Of a stretch of DNA of 64,000 bases, positions 1 through 8,137 are shown one piece after another. Each line of letters starts with the position of its first letter. Positions within the stretch are counted from its first letter, which is position 1. The stretch is from Legionella sp. Its GTDB lineage: Bacteria > Pseudomonadota > Gammaproteobacteria > Legionellales > Legionellaceae. The notes below the pieces were generated by a model, which saw only the letters and a list, made by a program, of their open reading frames with translations, did not search any database and was not told the origin of the DNA. The position numbers were made by a program, and so were the translations under genes. The stretch is from positions 1-64,000 of the forward strand of contig JAOATK010000009.1 of NCBI GenBank assembly GCA_030158115.1. Direction: 5' to 3'.

Positions 1-56
1 TCCGGGAAGTCAGTGGCACGAAATCCCGGATTGCGCTTCGCTTCATCCAGGCTACA
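1..56 (-). repeat. dispersed intergenic repeat (gtagcctggatgaagcg family)
   Basis: On the minus strand this begins gtagcctggatgaagcg and runs into a cgcaatccggg core, then a second ccgga copy at the window edge. The same core occurs at 28294-28330, and diverged, hairpin-forming relatives lie at 4783-4822, 13791-13827 and 30397-30431. It looks like a short non-coding repeat. It may be cut by the window edge. Confidence 0.6.
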
Positions 57-150
57 AAAGCTTGGGTTTAAAAGTAAGGCGAATATACAACTCATTATTT
101 ACCAAAGAAGAGCAGCTATCACACTGCGTAGCAGCCTTTAAAACAGTTAT

Positions 151-266
151 CCTGGCGACTATAGCAGTTTGAAACCACCTGAATCCATCTCGAACTCAGA
201 AGTGAAACGAACATGCGCCAATGATAGTGTGAGGTCTCCTCATGTGAAAGTAAGTCATCGCCAGGG
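151..266 (+). rRNA. rrf: 5S ribosomal RNA
   Basis: The stretch starts cctggcga and ends tcgccagg, the self-complementary terminal helix of 5S rRNA. Between them lie the conserved gaaaccacctgaatccat and cgaactcagaagtgaaac segments (loops B/C) and the later ggtctcctcatgtgaaagta region. The length of about 115 nt is normal. A hairpin and T-run follow at 280-303, so this is the last transcribed element of its unit. No 23S sequence is recognisable in the 150 bases before it, so either a 23S gene ends left of the window or this is a separate 5S copy. Confidence 0.92.
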
Positions 267-279
267 TTTTATTCTAAAG

Positions 280-303
280 AAGCAGCTAATAGCCGCTTTT
301 TTT
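280..303 (+). terminator. intrinsic terminator after 5S rRNA
   Basis: The inverted repeat aagcagct/agccgctt (one mismatch, short loop) is followed directly by a run of seven or more T. This is a typical Rho-independent terminator closing the rRNA unit. Confidence 0.75.
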
Positions 304-348
304 GCCTGTAATTTTGATTTTTTTTTCTAGTTGCTTAATGTTTATCTC

Positions 349-381
349 CTTAATACTTCTTTAAGTTTATTAGCCTATACT
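349..381 (+). promoter_or_regulatory. PmrA-like tandem box plus -10 upstream of candidate effector
   Basis: Two 9-mers, cttaatact (349-357) and tttaagttt (360-368), are separated by 2 nt, so the TTAA cores are 11 nt apart as in the known Legionella PmrA consensus cTTAATatT-N2-cTTAATatT. A good -10, TATACT, lies at 376-381 after a 7-nt gap. The same arrangement is seen upstream of the candidate effector at 50759. Regulation by PmrAB is inferred. Confidence 0.5.
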
Positions 382-419
382 TAAAATGAAGTTAACGATT
401 CATGTTATCAGGGGGATTT

Positions 420-1511
420 ATGTTATTCGATAGTAAATATGGCCCTACTGAAATAAGAAGAATTTTTAATACAATTGGTTGGTCTAAAGGAGTAACTGAT
501 TTTCTTGGTGATCAGAATGTGCACCGTTATTTTGAAAATGAAAGTACATTTGTTTTAGATGCAGCTACAGATATAACTGATAAAATGCAGAAATCAATTT
601 TAAAAACTTTCGAGGACTTGAAGGAGGAACATAATGGAGATAATTGGAATAATGGCAAAAAATTTGATGAAGTAAAACAGAAAAAGATCATTTTAATCCC
701 AGTTAGTGAGCAGCAAAAAATATTGGGTTTATTTAAACGAAATCATTGGGTCACTTTGCATTATGATCCTGTTAGTAATCAAGCAACTTTGCTGGATTCT
801 AGGCCCGCTTATGTTTCTTTTCTTTACCCAAAATCAGCAATCGAGAACTCATTACGAGAAGGTATCCAAGCCCTTTATGGCCGAACTAAAGCTGATGAAA
901 TGAAATTTCAAATAAAATATCAAGGTGTTCAGCTCAATGACATCTATTGCGGTGCATGGACTACTAGAAATATCCTGGACTTAGCAGGTGAGGGTAAATC
1001 TGGTACGCCAACCAGAATTGATGACCAAGTAAAAAAATATAAGTCGCGTGATGAAGAAGCAGTTGTTCTCTCAAATATGCAATTAATTAATAAAGAGTCA
1101 AAATTTGAGAAGCCTAGCTTATTTCAAAGATTTTTAGCTTTTTTTAGACGGAGTCAAGTGAATACCAATACTAATGAATTATCCTCAAAAAAAGGCGATT
1201 CTCCAGAACGAATTCAAGATAAAGCTCAAGTCGAAAGTCAAACGCCAGCTTCTACAGAGATACTTGATAGAAAAAGTAATAACTATACAGATGATACAGA
1301 CGAGTTTGAGTGGATTCAGGCCTCCCCCACCTCATCTCATGGGGCATCACCTACATCACATGATACAAATGAATTTAAAGCATCTCATGAGCCATCACCT
1401 AAATCACAAGAAGATTTCAAAGAGGAATTAAAACATTTGAGGCAGAAAAAATCAGATGAGGTAACTCTGAGCCCATCATCTGTTCCTTCCAATTTATCTA
1501 GATCCCCTTAA
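420..1511 (+). CDS. CE-clan (Ulp-like) cysteine protease, candidate Dot/Icm effector
   Basis: A 363-residue protein. An upstream in-frame ATG exists at 402, but the 420 start has an aggggg ribosome site 4 nt upstream and is preferred. The middle shows the ordered clan CE (Ulp/SENP-type) signature: His in RNHWVTLHYD (about H109), Asp in LLDSRP (D126), Gln in YQGVQLND (Q171) and Cys in YCGAWT (C177). Such proteases cleave ubiquitin-like modifiers or carry acetyltransferase activity; Legionella LupA and RavZ show that the fold is used by effectors. After about residue 230 the protein becomes Ser/Pro/Glu-rich with near-repeated SPTSSHGASPTSHD stretches and an acidic end segment (SQEDFKEELKHL), a type of tail often seen in Dot/Icm substrates. 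There is no signal peptide. It stands alone behind a PmrA-like box. Substrate unknown. Confidence 0.6.
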   Translation: MLFDSKYGPTEIRRIFNTIGWSKGVTDFLGDQNVHRYFENESTFVLDAATDITDKMQKSILKTFEDLKEEHNGDNWNNGKKFDEVKQKKIILIPVSEQQKILGLFKRNHWVTLHYDPVSNQATLLDSRPAYVSFLYPKSAIENSLREGIQALYGRTKADEMKFQIKYQGVQLNDIYCGAWTTRNILDLAGEGKSGTPTRIDDQVKKYKSRDEEAVVLSNMQLINKESKFEKPSLFQRFLAFFRRSQVNTNTNELSSKKGDSPERIQDKAQVESQTPASTEILDRKSNNYTDDTDEFEWIQASPTSSHGASPTSHDTNEFKASHEPSPKSQEDFKEELKHLRQKKSDEVTLSPSSVPSNLSRSP

Positions 1512-1575
1512 GTTAATATTTGGTTTTTTGCCTATGCTCTGTTTGTAAATCACAGAGCATAGTCTGTTTAACTTT

Positions 1576-1597
1576 ATGACGTGTAACGCTCATTTAA
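1576..1597. repeat. 22-nt sequence shared with 42575-42596
   Basis: This non-coding stretch (atgacgtgtaacg... ending catttaa) is identical at 42575-42596. Both copies sit downstream of a plus-strand gene and before a minus-strand gene. Confidence 0.6.
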
Positions 1598-1618
1598 AAT
1601 TTAATTAACTATACAAGG

Positions 1619-2158
1619 CTAGATTGAATCTAAATATTTATTTTTTAATCTCACATAATGCTGGGCTGAATACTCTAAATGCTCTAATTCTTGAGTAGTT
1701 AATGGTCTCACTGCGCGAGCTGGATTGCCTAGATACAAATAACCACTTTCTAATATTTTTCCTGGGGTAACTACGCTACCTGCAGCGACCATCACATGGT
1801 GTTGGAGATGAGCTGCGTCTAAAATTAAGGCTCCCATACCGATGAGACAATAATCATCTATGGTACAGCCATGTAATACAGCATGATGTCCTACAGTAAC
1901 CCCTTGACCCAGAATTAAAGGTTTCCCACCTGAAGTGTAAGGTCCGTCATGAGTGACATGTAAAATGGCGCCATCTTGAATGCTGCAGGCTTTGCCTATG
2001 GTAACTAAGTTAACGTCTCCGCGAATCACGGCCATCGGCCAGACGGATGTATCATCTCCTAAAGTGACATCACCAATCACGGCAGATTGAGGATCTATGT
2101 ATACCCCAGTGCCTAAAGTGGGTTTTTTTTCTTGAAAATGACGTATTGAATGATTCAT
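1619..2158 (-). CDS. gamma-class carbonic anhydrase family protein (YrdA-like)
   Basis: A 179-residue left-handed beta-helix protein of the gamma carbonic anhydrase/YrdA family. Hexapeptide-type turns run through residues 15-140 (IGDVTLGDDTSVWPMAVIRGD, IDDYCLIGMGALI). The family's metal-binding histidines are visible in LHVTHDG and GHHAVLHG, and the RGD before them is typical. It is full length for the family. The start lies 5 nt after the stop of the glutathione reductase gene, so the two are probably cotranscribed. Family members range from true carbonic anhydrases to proteins with no measured activity, so the catalytic role is not certain. Confidence 0.88.
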   Translation of the reverse strand: MNHSIRHFQEKKPTLGTGVYIDPQSAVIGDVTLGDDTSVWPMAVIRGDVNLVTIGKACSIQDGAILHVTHDGPYTSGGKPLILGQGVTVGHHAVLHGCTIDDYCLIGMGALILDAAHLQHHVMVAAGSVVTPGKILESGYLYLGNPARAVRPLTTQELEHLEYSAQHYVRLKNKYLDSI

Positions 2159-2163
2159 ATAAA

Positions 2164-3516
2164 TTACACCATGGTTACTAATTCTTCGGAACTAGTTGGA
2201 TGAATAGCTAATGTATTGTCAAAGTCTTTTTTACAGGCGCCCATTTTTATGGCTACTGCAAAACCCTGGAGCATTTCATCTGCGGCTATGCCAATGACAT
2301 GCAGGCCAATAATTTTTTCTTCTTTACCAAGAGTAACAAGCTTCATTACTGTAGGAATTTTTTCTTCACTCAGCGCATAATACATCGGATTAAAGCGAGT
2401 TTGGTATATTTTAATCTGTTCTTTACCATATTGTTTTATCGCGGCCTCTTCAGTAAATCCTACTGTGCCTACGGGAGGGTGGCTAAATACGACCGAGGAA
2501 ATACAATCATAATTTAAGCAAGCCTTGGGTTGGTTACCAAATAATCGATCAGCTAATCGACGTCCTGCTGCAATCGCAACTGGCGTTAAGGCAGGTGCTT
2601 GCGTTATATCTCCAATAGCATAAACCCCTTGGGTACTGGTGTTTTGGTAAGCATCAACCTCAATGAGTCCCTTTTTATCTGTTTTAATTTGTGCTGTAGC
2701 TAAATTTAGCGAGCTTGTATGTGGTTTTCTACCTGTTGCTGTAATAATCACATCGATGTCATTAATACTTGATCCATTTTGGCAGGTTAGTGTTTTTTTA
2801 CCATCGGACTGTAGCTTGATTTCTTGTGCCTGATGATTTGGATGAACGTGAATTCCTTGTTGTTGCATGATTTCTAATAATGTATCACTTAGCATGCTAT
2901 CAAAGCGGCTTAGCGGTTTTTCTCCTCTCATTAAGAGGTGGGTGTCGGAACCTAAACCATGGAGTACTCCGGCTAACTCTACCCCAATATAACCACTACC
3001 AATAATAGCAACTTTTTGGGGTTGCTCCGTTAGTGCAAAAAAACCATCAGAGGTAATGAGATGCTGCATCCCACTTATTGTAGGAATTATCGGTTCACCA
3101 CCTGTTGCAATGATAATATGAGGGGCATGATAAACCAAATTATTCACTTGAACAGAGTCTTTACCATTAAATTGCCCCATACCTTTGAGCAAAGTAATTT
3201 GATATTGCTCGAAGCGTTTGGTGTAATTTTGTCTCAAGCGTTCAATATAAGCATTGCGTTTAGTGATCAAAGTATTCCAGTTGAGCGAAATATTCTCAGA
3301 GGAAAAGCCATAATCTGGGGCTTGATGTAGTGCAGTAGCCATCATGGAGGCGTTAAACATCACTTTTTTAGGTACACAGCCCAAATTGACGCAGGTCCCA
3401 CCTAACGCATAAGGTTCTACTACAGCAACTTTCGCACCATATTTAGCTGCGCGAATAGCACTGGCGATGCCACCACTTCCCCCGCCTAAAACGATAAGAT
3501 CGAAATGTTTAGTCAT
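2164..3516 (-). CDS. gor: glutathione-disulfide reductase
   Basis: A 450-residue FAD-dependent oxidoreductase that reduces oxidised glutathione with NADPH in the cytoplasm. The N-terminal dinucleotide fold has GGGSGG. The redox-active disulfide is [13 protein letters not shown] (C42/C47), the glutathione reductase form of the motif. A second nucleotide-binding fold begins at [13 protein letters not shown]. The C-terminal interface segment HPTSSEELV carries the catalytic His-Glu pair. Length matches bacterial Gor. It lies directly upstream of the gamma carbonic anhydrase gene in the same direction. Confidence 0.93.
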   Translation of the reverse strand: MTKHFDLIVLGGGSGGIASAIRAAKYGAKVAVVEPYALGGTCVNLGCVPKKVMFNASMMATALHQAPDYGFSSENISLNWNTLITKRNAYIERLRQNYTKRFEQYQITLLKGMGQFNGKDSVQVNNLVYHAPHIIIATGGEPIIPTISGMQHLITSDGFFALTEQPQKVAIIGSGYIGVELAGVLHGLGSDTHLLMRGEKPLSRFDSMLSDTLLEIMQQQGIHVHPNHQAQEIKLQSDGKKTLTCQNGSSINDIDVIITATGRKPHTSSLNLATAQIKTDKKGLIEVDAYQNTSTQGVYAIGDITQAPALTPVAIAAGRRLADRLFGNQPKACLNYDCISSVVFSHPPVGTVGFTEEAAIKQYGKEQIKIYQTRFNPMYYALSEEKIPTVMKLVTLGKEEKIIGLHVIGIAADEMLQGFAVAIKMGACKKDFDNTLAIHPTSSEELVTMV

Positions 3517-3578
3517 ACGCTTTCAAATAATCCTTAACTTGGTGTCAGTGAACTATACCTGAAGACAGAATGTGGAGC

Positions 3579-4724
3579 CTAATTTATCTCATATCTGTTA
3601 TAACAGGCATTATTAGGTACATAAGGGCTTTTTACTCCATAAAATAAGCCATTATTTAAATTATTACATATTTGTTGAGCACTTAATTTATTTAAACAGG
3701 CTGATAAAAAGGTATCTTGGCATTGTGGAAAAATAGCTTTTTTATTGCCTAGCGCATTGTATTGTTGGTCTAACCATTTATCTAAAAAACTAGTGTAATA
3801 GGTGGTAAAATTTTGAATTTTAGCTTTTTTGTTTAAATAAAATAGTTTCATTCCAGGATAGTTGTGATGTTTACGACTGATCCCAGGTGTGGAGTAGACA
3901 TAAATATTGGTATTATCTTTTAAACGAATTTTCCCCAATCCATCCATATGGCTGTGAGCGGTTAGTAGAGAGATTTGCTTATATAAATGGTGATGTTTTT
4001 CTAGGATTTTTATAAAGGCTTGTAAATAGGATTTGTGCCAAATAGGTTGATTTAAGTAGTTATTACCTGGCGCCTCATGCATGGCGATTAAAAGTTGTTT
4101 GGCTTGATGCTGTTTTAATTGGTTTTCCAGCCATTTTAATTGCGCTATCGCGTCTTTTTGTTGATGAGGATAGTGTGAAAAGAAAGGAGTTACTGCCCAT
4201 TGATTGGTATTTAAAACGATTAACATCACCTTTTTGTTCTTTGGCATCACATAGCTTGAATAGTATCCGTCATGATACATGTGTGAATTATCAATGAGTA
4301 ATTTTTTACAATGAACACAAGCACCAGTCCAATCCTTTGCAAAATTTAATGGAGAAATACCATTTGATTCAAAAGGCTGATAATTCCCCCCTAGGGAGTC
4401 ATTATTGCCTGGAATATAAAACATGGGCTTTGCGTGAGGATTATTTTGATATAGGTCATGAAAAACAAGGGTTTCGTATTTTTCTTTTTGAGCAACACTT
4501 AGTAATCCATGCGAAGGAATGTCTCCTAAAAAAATAATAAAATCCGCTTTTGAGCTTAACTCCTGAAATTTATTTAGCATGATTTTTAGAAACTTTGGTC
4601 CCGTATCTTGCCCATCTTTAGAGAGATTATTAGCACCATAATGAATGTCAGCCAATGTCAAAAAAGCAGGCGATGCACAAGCTGAGGAGATTAAAAAAAA
4701 GAGACTAAAAAAAATACGACACAT
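3579..4724 (-). CDS. secreted calcineurin-like (acid sphingomyelinase-type) phosphoesterase
   Basis: A 381-residue protein. The chosen ATG at 4724 has aagga 8 nt upstream and begins a signal peptide (CRIFFSLFFLISSACASP); the longer frame to 4814 runs into a dispersed repeat and is rejected. The metallophosphoesterase metal sites appear in order: DIHYG, GDIPSHG, GNND, MHEAPG and AHSHMDG. The layout resembles acid sphingomyelinase-like phosphodiesterases more than nucleotidases. It should act in the periplasm or outside the cell, presumably on a phosphodiester or phosphomonoester. The natural substrate cannot be read from sequence. Further Cys residues near the C-terminus (CQDTFLSACLNK, QQICNN) suggest disulfides. 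Confidence 0.75.
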   Translation of the reverse strand: MCRIFFSLFFLISSACASPAFLTLADIHYGANNLSKDGQDTGPKFLKIMLNKFQELSSKADFIIFLGDIPSHGLLSVAQKEKYETLVFHDLYQNNPHAKPMFYIPGNNDSLGGNYQPFESNGISPLNFAKDWTGACVHCKKLLIDNSHMYHDGYYSSYVMPKNKKVMLIVLNTNQWAVTPFFSHYPHQQKDAIAQLKWLENQLKQHQAKQLLIAMHEAPGNNYLNQPIWHKSYLQAFIKILEKHHHLYKQISLLTAHSHMDGLGKIRLKDNTNIYVYSTPGISRKHHNYPGMKLFYLNKKAKIQNFTTYYTSFLDKWLDQQYNALGNKKAIFPQCQDTFLSACLNKLSAQQICNNLNNGLFYGVKSPYVPNNACYNRYEIN

Positions 4725-4782
4725 CTTAAAATCCTTTATTTGTTTATGTAGCCCTGACCTCAAACTAAGAGAAAAAATCCCA

Positions 4783-4822
4783 AAGTAGCCCGAATTTCGT
4801 TTCACTTCATCCATGCTACTTT
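4783..4822. repeat. dispersed palindromic repeat
   Basis: Arms aaagtagc (4783-4790) and gctacttt (4815-4822) flank a diverged copy of the gatgaagcg core on the minus strand. It lies between dacB and the phosphoesterase gene and may act as a transcript hairpin. Confidence 0.5.
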
Positions 4823-4841
4823 TGATACAAAATCGCTGTTT

Positions 4842-6632
4842 TTATGACGCTTCACGGATAGTCCAGATTCTTTGTGGTTGGTTTATAGAGTCAGGGACTT
4901 GTACCCAAAGTACCATGGGTTTTCCTGTCGGATCTATCGGTAATGTTTGCGAAGATAGCATCACTGCAAAAGGATATCTTCGCACGACAGCCTGTAATGA
5001 AGACCATACATGATTTGCATCAGCCTGACTATCATTCACAATGAGTTCATTTCCACGATAAACTACATTGACAGATTGGCCTTTAAGAGCCGCACGAATA
5101 GCAGATTCTAAATGTCGCCATTTAGCTTGATGTGCTTTTTGTCTTTCGGCTTGCGTTGGGTTTAATTGGAAGTTCATGCGCGTATGTGCTGAAAAAACCT
5201 CGGTTAAGCGACTGCCTATAGGGTTTAATTGTAAAAAATAGGTGCATAGCGCATCTAAAATTGGGCGGCCAGGGCCTGCGGATTTACCAGGTTGTCGGTT
5301 AACGTACATAGCGAAGGCTAGTGTATGACCATTTGAAGTGTATAAATAGCCAGAAAGGCTGTTAATGCCAGTCATGGTACCAGTTTTAGCACGGACAAAG
5401 CCTTGCTGTGTTGGCACACGAAATCTTTTTTGTAATGTGCCATCGCGTCCTGATACAGGAAGAGCAGAGATATATTCATAGGATAGGGGAAAGCGTTGAT
5501 ATAAAAATTTTAATAAGGAGATGGTTTGTTCAGGGGTAACTAGACTGTAACGTGATAAGCCTGAGCCATCCGTAAAGATAGCATTTTTAAAATCAATTCC
5601 TGTCTGTGCTTGCAAAAAGTTTTTAATTAAAGGTTCAGCACCTTTCCAATTCACAGGGGAGCCATTCAATTTGGAAGCTGCATGAAGGTATAAACTATCG
5701 GCATATAAATTATCAGAGGGTTTTAATGTATCTGCCATCAGTTCTGATAGGGCTTTAGAGTGTTGGGTGGCGACTAAAATAGCACCTGGTGGGGTTTTAC
5801 CCAACATTACTTGGCCATTGAGTTGAATATTGGCTTTAGCCAGATCACTTTTAACCAATCCTTGAGCGTAAGCTAGAGGATTTTTTATGGCCATACGTTG
5901 TTGCACTGCCCATTGGCCAACACCAACACAGCCACGCGCAGTCAGGTGGTTTTCACTATCTAAAGAAAAACCCACACCACAGCCTTTCGCATCAGCTTTT
6001 GTGGTGGCTTGATTATTTAATAAGATCGCACCCGAGCCATCATCCACTTCAACCACAGCGGGATCCCCGGCATTGGTCCCAGGATTTACGGTCACCGTCA
6101 AACGATTGGCATCAATCATTAATGGTGCTGTTGGTGCACCATAGCTGTAAGAAAGGTCGGAAGATAACCAGCCTGGAGGGTAAGTATCAACATCTGCTAG
6201 GCTGCTATCAATGAAGATATTTCCTTGAATGGAATTAATATGCCAATCCTCGAGGGATGTAAGCAGGGTATTTAAATCTTTTCGTGAAAAAGAAGGATCT
6301 CCACTGAGTTGTATGTAAATATTCCCACGTAATACGCCTTGTTGCACTGTTCCAGAGCTAATGCTTAATTGATTTTTGAAATGATAATCTGGTCCCAGAA
6401 TCATAAGTGCTGCTGCTTCAGAAAATAATTTCATATTGCTTGCAGGAATAAATAAACGTCCGGTGTTGCGGCTATATAATAGCTGATTGGAAGTTAAATC
6501 AAAGACGGCCATTCCCAAATTAACTTTAGGATTCACCCGGTTAATTAACGCATCTACTTCATTAGGAATACTCGCACTTTGAGCGGCTGAAAATAATGCA
6601 CAAAACCCCATACCCGTTAACATCCGCTTCAT
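4842..6632 (-). CDS. dacB: D-alanyl-D-alanine carboxypeptidase/endopeptidase (PBP4, peptidase S13)
   Basis: A 596-residue periplasmic penicillin-binding protein that trims or cleaves peptidoglycan stem peptides. The ATG at 6632 is chosen; a TTG one codon earlier is possible and better spaced from aagga. A signal peptide covers residues 1-20. The three active-site motifs of S13 peptidases are present: SNMK (about S65/K68), SDN (about 306-308) and KTG (about 416-418). The usual S13 insert separates the first two. It is about 120 residues longer than E. coli DacB (477): a C-terminal extension after about residue 475 begins with a charged helix (QAERQKAHQAKWRHLE) and continues as an unassigned alpha/beta-like segment. 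It follows parB by 33 nt. Confidence 0.9.
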   Translation of the reverse strand: MKRMLTGMGFCALFSAAQSASIPNEVDALINRVNPKVNLGMAVFDLTSNQLLYSRNTGRLFIPASNMKLFSEAAALMILGPDYHFKNQLSISSGTVQQGVLRGNIYIQLSGDPSFSRKDLNTLLTSLEDWHINSIQGNIFIDSSLADVDTYPPGWLSSDLSYSYGAPTAPLMIDANRLTVTVNPGTNAGDPAVVEVDDGSGAILLNNQATTKADAKGCGVGFSLDSENHLTARGCVGVGQWAVQQRMAIKNPLAYAQGLVKSDLAKANIQLNGQVMLGKTPPGAILVATQHSKALSELMADTLKPSDNLYADSLYLHAASKLNGSPVNWKGAEPLIKNFLQAQTGIDFKNAIFTDGSGLSRYSLVTPEQTISLLKFLYQRFPLSYEYISALPVSGRDGTLQKRFRVPTQQGFVRAKTGTMTGINSLSGYLYTSNGHTLAFAMYVNRQPGKSAGPGRPILDALCTYFLQLNPIGSRLTEVFSAHTRMNFQLNPTQAERQKAHQAKWRHLESAIRAALKGQSVNVVYRGNELIVNDSQADANHVWSSLQAVVRRYPFAVMLSSQTLPIDPTGKPMVLWVQVPDSINQPQRIWTIREAS

Positions 6633-6665
6633 CAATTTATGTTCCTTAAGGTCATGGTTTATAAG

Positions 6666-7457
6666 TTAATCATATCGTAAGCCTAAGCGCTCCAAAAGAC
6701 CTGCTAGTGTATCATTATCGAAAAATTTTACTTTTAGCCAGCCTCCTGCATCATGATCATTTATTATTTCTACAGGAGCGCCTACTTGCTCTGCTAATAT
6801 TGTTTGCAGTCGCTCAATCTCGCGGTCTTTTTTAGCGTTTTTTGGAGAGGGAGTCTCTTTATTTTTCTGGTCTTTTACAAATTGCTCTAATTGACGCACA
6901 GACCACTGTTCATTAGCCGCTTGAATCGCTAAATACTCTTGTTGTGTGGGGTTTAAACCGACAAGCATTCGGGCATGTCCTAAGGATAAGGTTTTATCAC
7001 GAATAAACGCTTTCACGGTTTCAGTTAAGCTTTGTAAGCGTAATATATTGGCAATATGGCTGCGAGATTTTCCTACTAAGGTAGCCACTTCATTTTGATG
7101 GTAATGAAACTCATCAATTAAACGACGATATGCACTCGCCTCTTCAATGAGATTTAAATCTTCGCGTTGAATATTCTCAACCAAAGTCAATGTACAGGCT
7201 TGTTTATCGGTATAATGACCTACAAGACAAGGAACTGTTTTCATGCCCGCCAATTGGGCTGCTCGCCAGCGTCGCTCACCGGCAATAATTTCGTAGAGCT
7301 CTTTAGCGATGGGTCTGACGATAATGGGCTCAATTAAGCCTTGGGATGTAATCGATTGGGCTAATTCCTCTAAGGCGATGGCGTTAAAATTTTGTCGAGG
7401 TTGGTATTGACCTGCTTGGATATTGTCTATGGGTAAATGGTGGAGTTCGGTTTGCAT
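6666..7457 (-). CDS. parB: ParB/Spo0J-family partition protein, without parA
   Basis: A 263-residue ParB. The start at 7457 (MQTELHHLPIDNI) has aaggt upstream and avoids the overlap with upp that the longer frame would cause. The N-terminal ParB/Srx CTPase domain has GQYQPRQNF, LIEPIIVRP and the arginine-rich GERRWRA. A helix-turn-helix follows (LVGKSRSHIANILRL), then a C-terminal dimerisation segment. ParB binds parS and loads SMC in chromosome segregation, normally with ParA. No parA is adjacent and no consensus parS was seen in the window. The gene sits 10 nt behind upp in a uracil-metabolism cluster, an unexpected place for it. Confidence 0.85.
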   Translation of the reverse strand: MQTELHHLPIDNIQAGQYQPRQNFNAIALEELAQSITSQGLIEPIIVRPIAKELYEIIAGERRWRAAQLAGMKTVPCLVGHYTDKQACTLTLVENIQREDLNLIEEASAYRRLIDEFHYHQNEVATLVGKSRSHIANILRLQSLTETVKAFIRDKTLSLGHARMLVGLNPTQQEYLAIQAANEQWSVRQLEQFVKDQKNKETPSPKNAKKDREIERLQTILAEQVGAPVEIINDHDAGGWLKVKFFDNDTLAGLLERLGLRYD

Positions 7458-7467
7458 GAAAAATACC

Positions 7468-8112
7468 TTAATAATCGAGTTTAGTACCATAAAGTCTATC
7501 CCCTGCATCGCCTAACCCCGGGATAATGTAGCCTTTTTCATTCAGCTGCTTGTCAATTGCTGCGGTGAAAATGGTAACGTCAGGGCATTCTTCGTGAAAG
7601 GAGGCGATCCCTTCGGGAGAGGCAAGTAAACAGAGAAATTTAATCGATTTTGGCGACATCGCTTTGATTTCCTGAACGGCAGCAATCGCTGAATTGCCTG
7701 TTGCAAGCATAGGATCGACTACAATCACATCGCGACCTTGAGTATCCTCGGGTAATTTAAGGTAGTATTCAATTGCTCCTAAGGTTTTTGGATCTCGATA
7801 TAGACCAATGTGACCTACTCGAGCAGTAGGGACTAGTTGTAACATGCCATCGAGCAGCCCATTACCAGCACGTAGGATCGAAACAAAAACTATTTTTTTG
7901 CCTTTAAGTACTGGGGATTGCATGAAAGCTAATGGCGTTTCAATTTCTTCATATTCCACTTCTAGATCGCGTGTCACTTCATAAGCAAGTAGCATGCTGA
8001 CTTCATGCATCAGAGTGCGAAATTTGACTGTGCTGGTTTCTTTCTTACGTATAATTGTCAATTTGTGCTGAATTAATGGATGGTTTACTACCACAACATT
8101 AGAGTTGCTCAT
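7468..8112 (-). CDS. upp: uracil phosphoribosyltransferase
   Basis: A 214-residue enzyme making UMP from uracil and PRPP. The ATG at 8112 is preferred because aagga lies 6 nt before it, whereas it abuts the ATG at 8118. The PRPP-binding loop is [12 protein letters not shown], and the uracil-binding C-terminal part [17 protein letters not shown] is typical. Length is normal. It lies downstream of the URC4- and URC1-like genes in the same direction. The uracil catabolic pathway known from fungi and some bacteria acts on UMP, so Upp would supply the substrate there. Confidence 0.95.
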   Translation of the reverse strand: MSNSNVVVVNHPLIQHKLTIIRKKETSTVKFRTLMHEVSMLLAYEVTRDLEVEYEEIETPLAFMQSPVLKGKKIVFVSILRAGNGLLDGMLQLVPTARVGHIGLYRDPKTLGAIEYYLKLPEDTQGRDVIVVDPMLATGNSAIAAVQEIKAMSPKSIKFLCLLASPEGIASFHEECPDVTIFTAAIDKQLNEKGYIIPGLGDAGDRLYGTKLDY

Positions 8113-8137
8113 GTTCATTCCTTATAAAAATACAATC

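Noticed and set aside
3579..4814. Longer start (4814) for the phosphoesterase gene
   Set aside because: The extra 30 codons run through a dispersed repeat and would bury the signal peptide. The ATG at 4724 has a proper ribosome site.
6666..7508. Longer start (7508) for ParB
   Set aside because: It would overlap the end of upp by 41 nt and adds residues unlike ParB N-termini.
6666..8112. parS site near the ParB gene
   Set aside because: No tgtttcacgtgaaaca-like palindrome was seen here or elsewhere in the window on reading through. A computed scan would be decisive.
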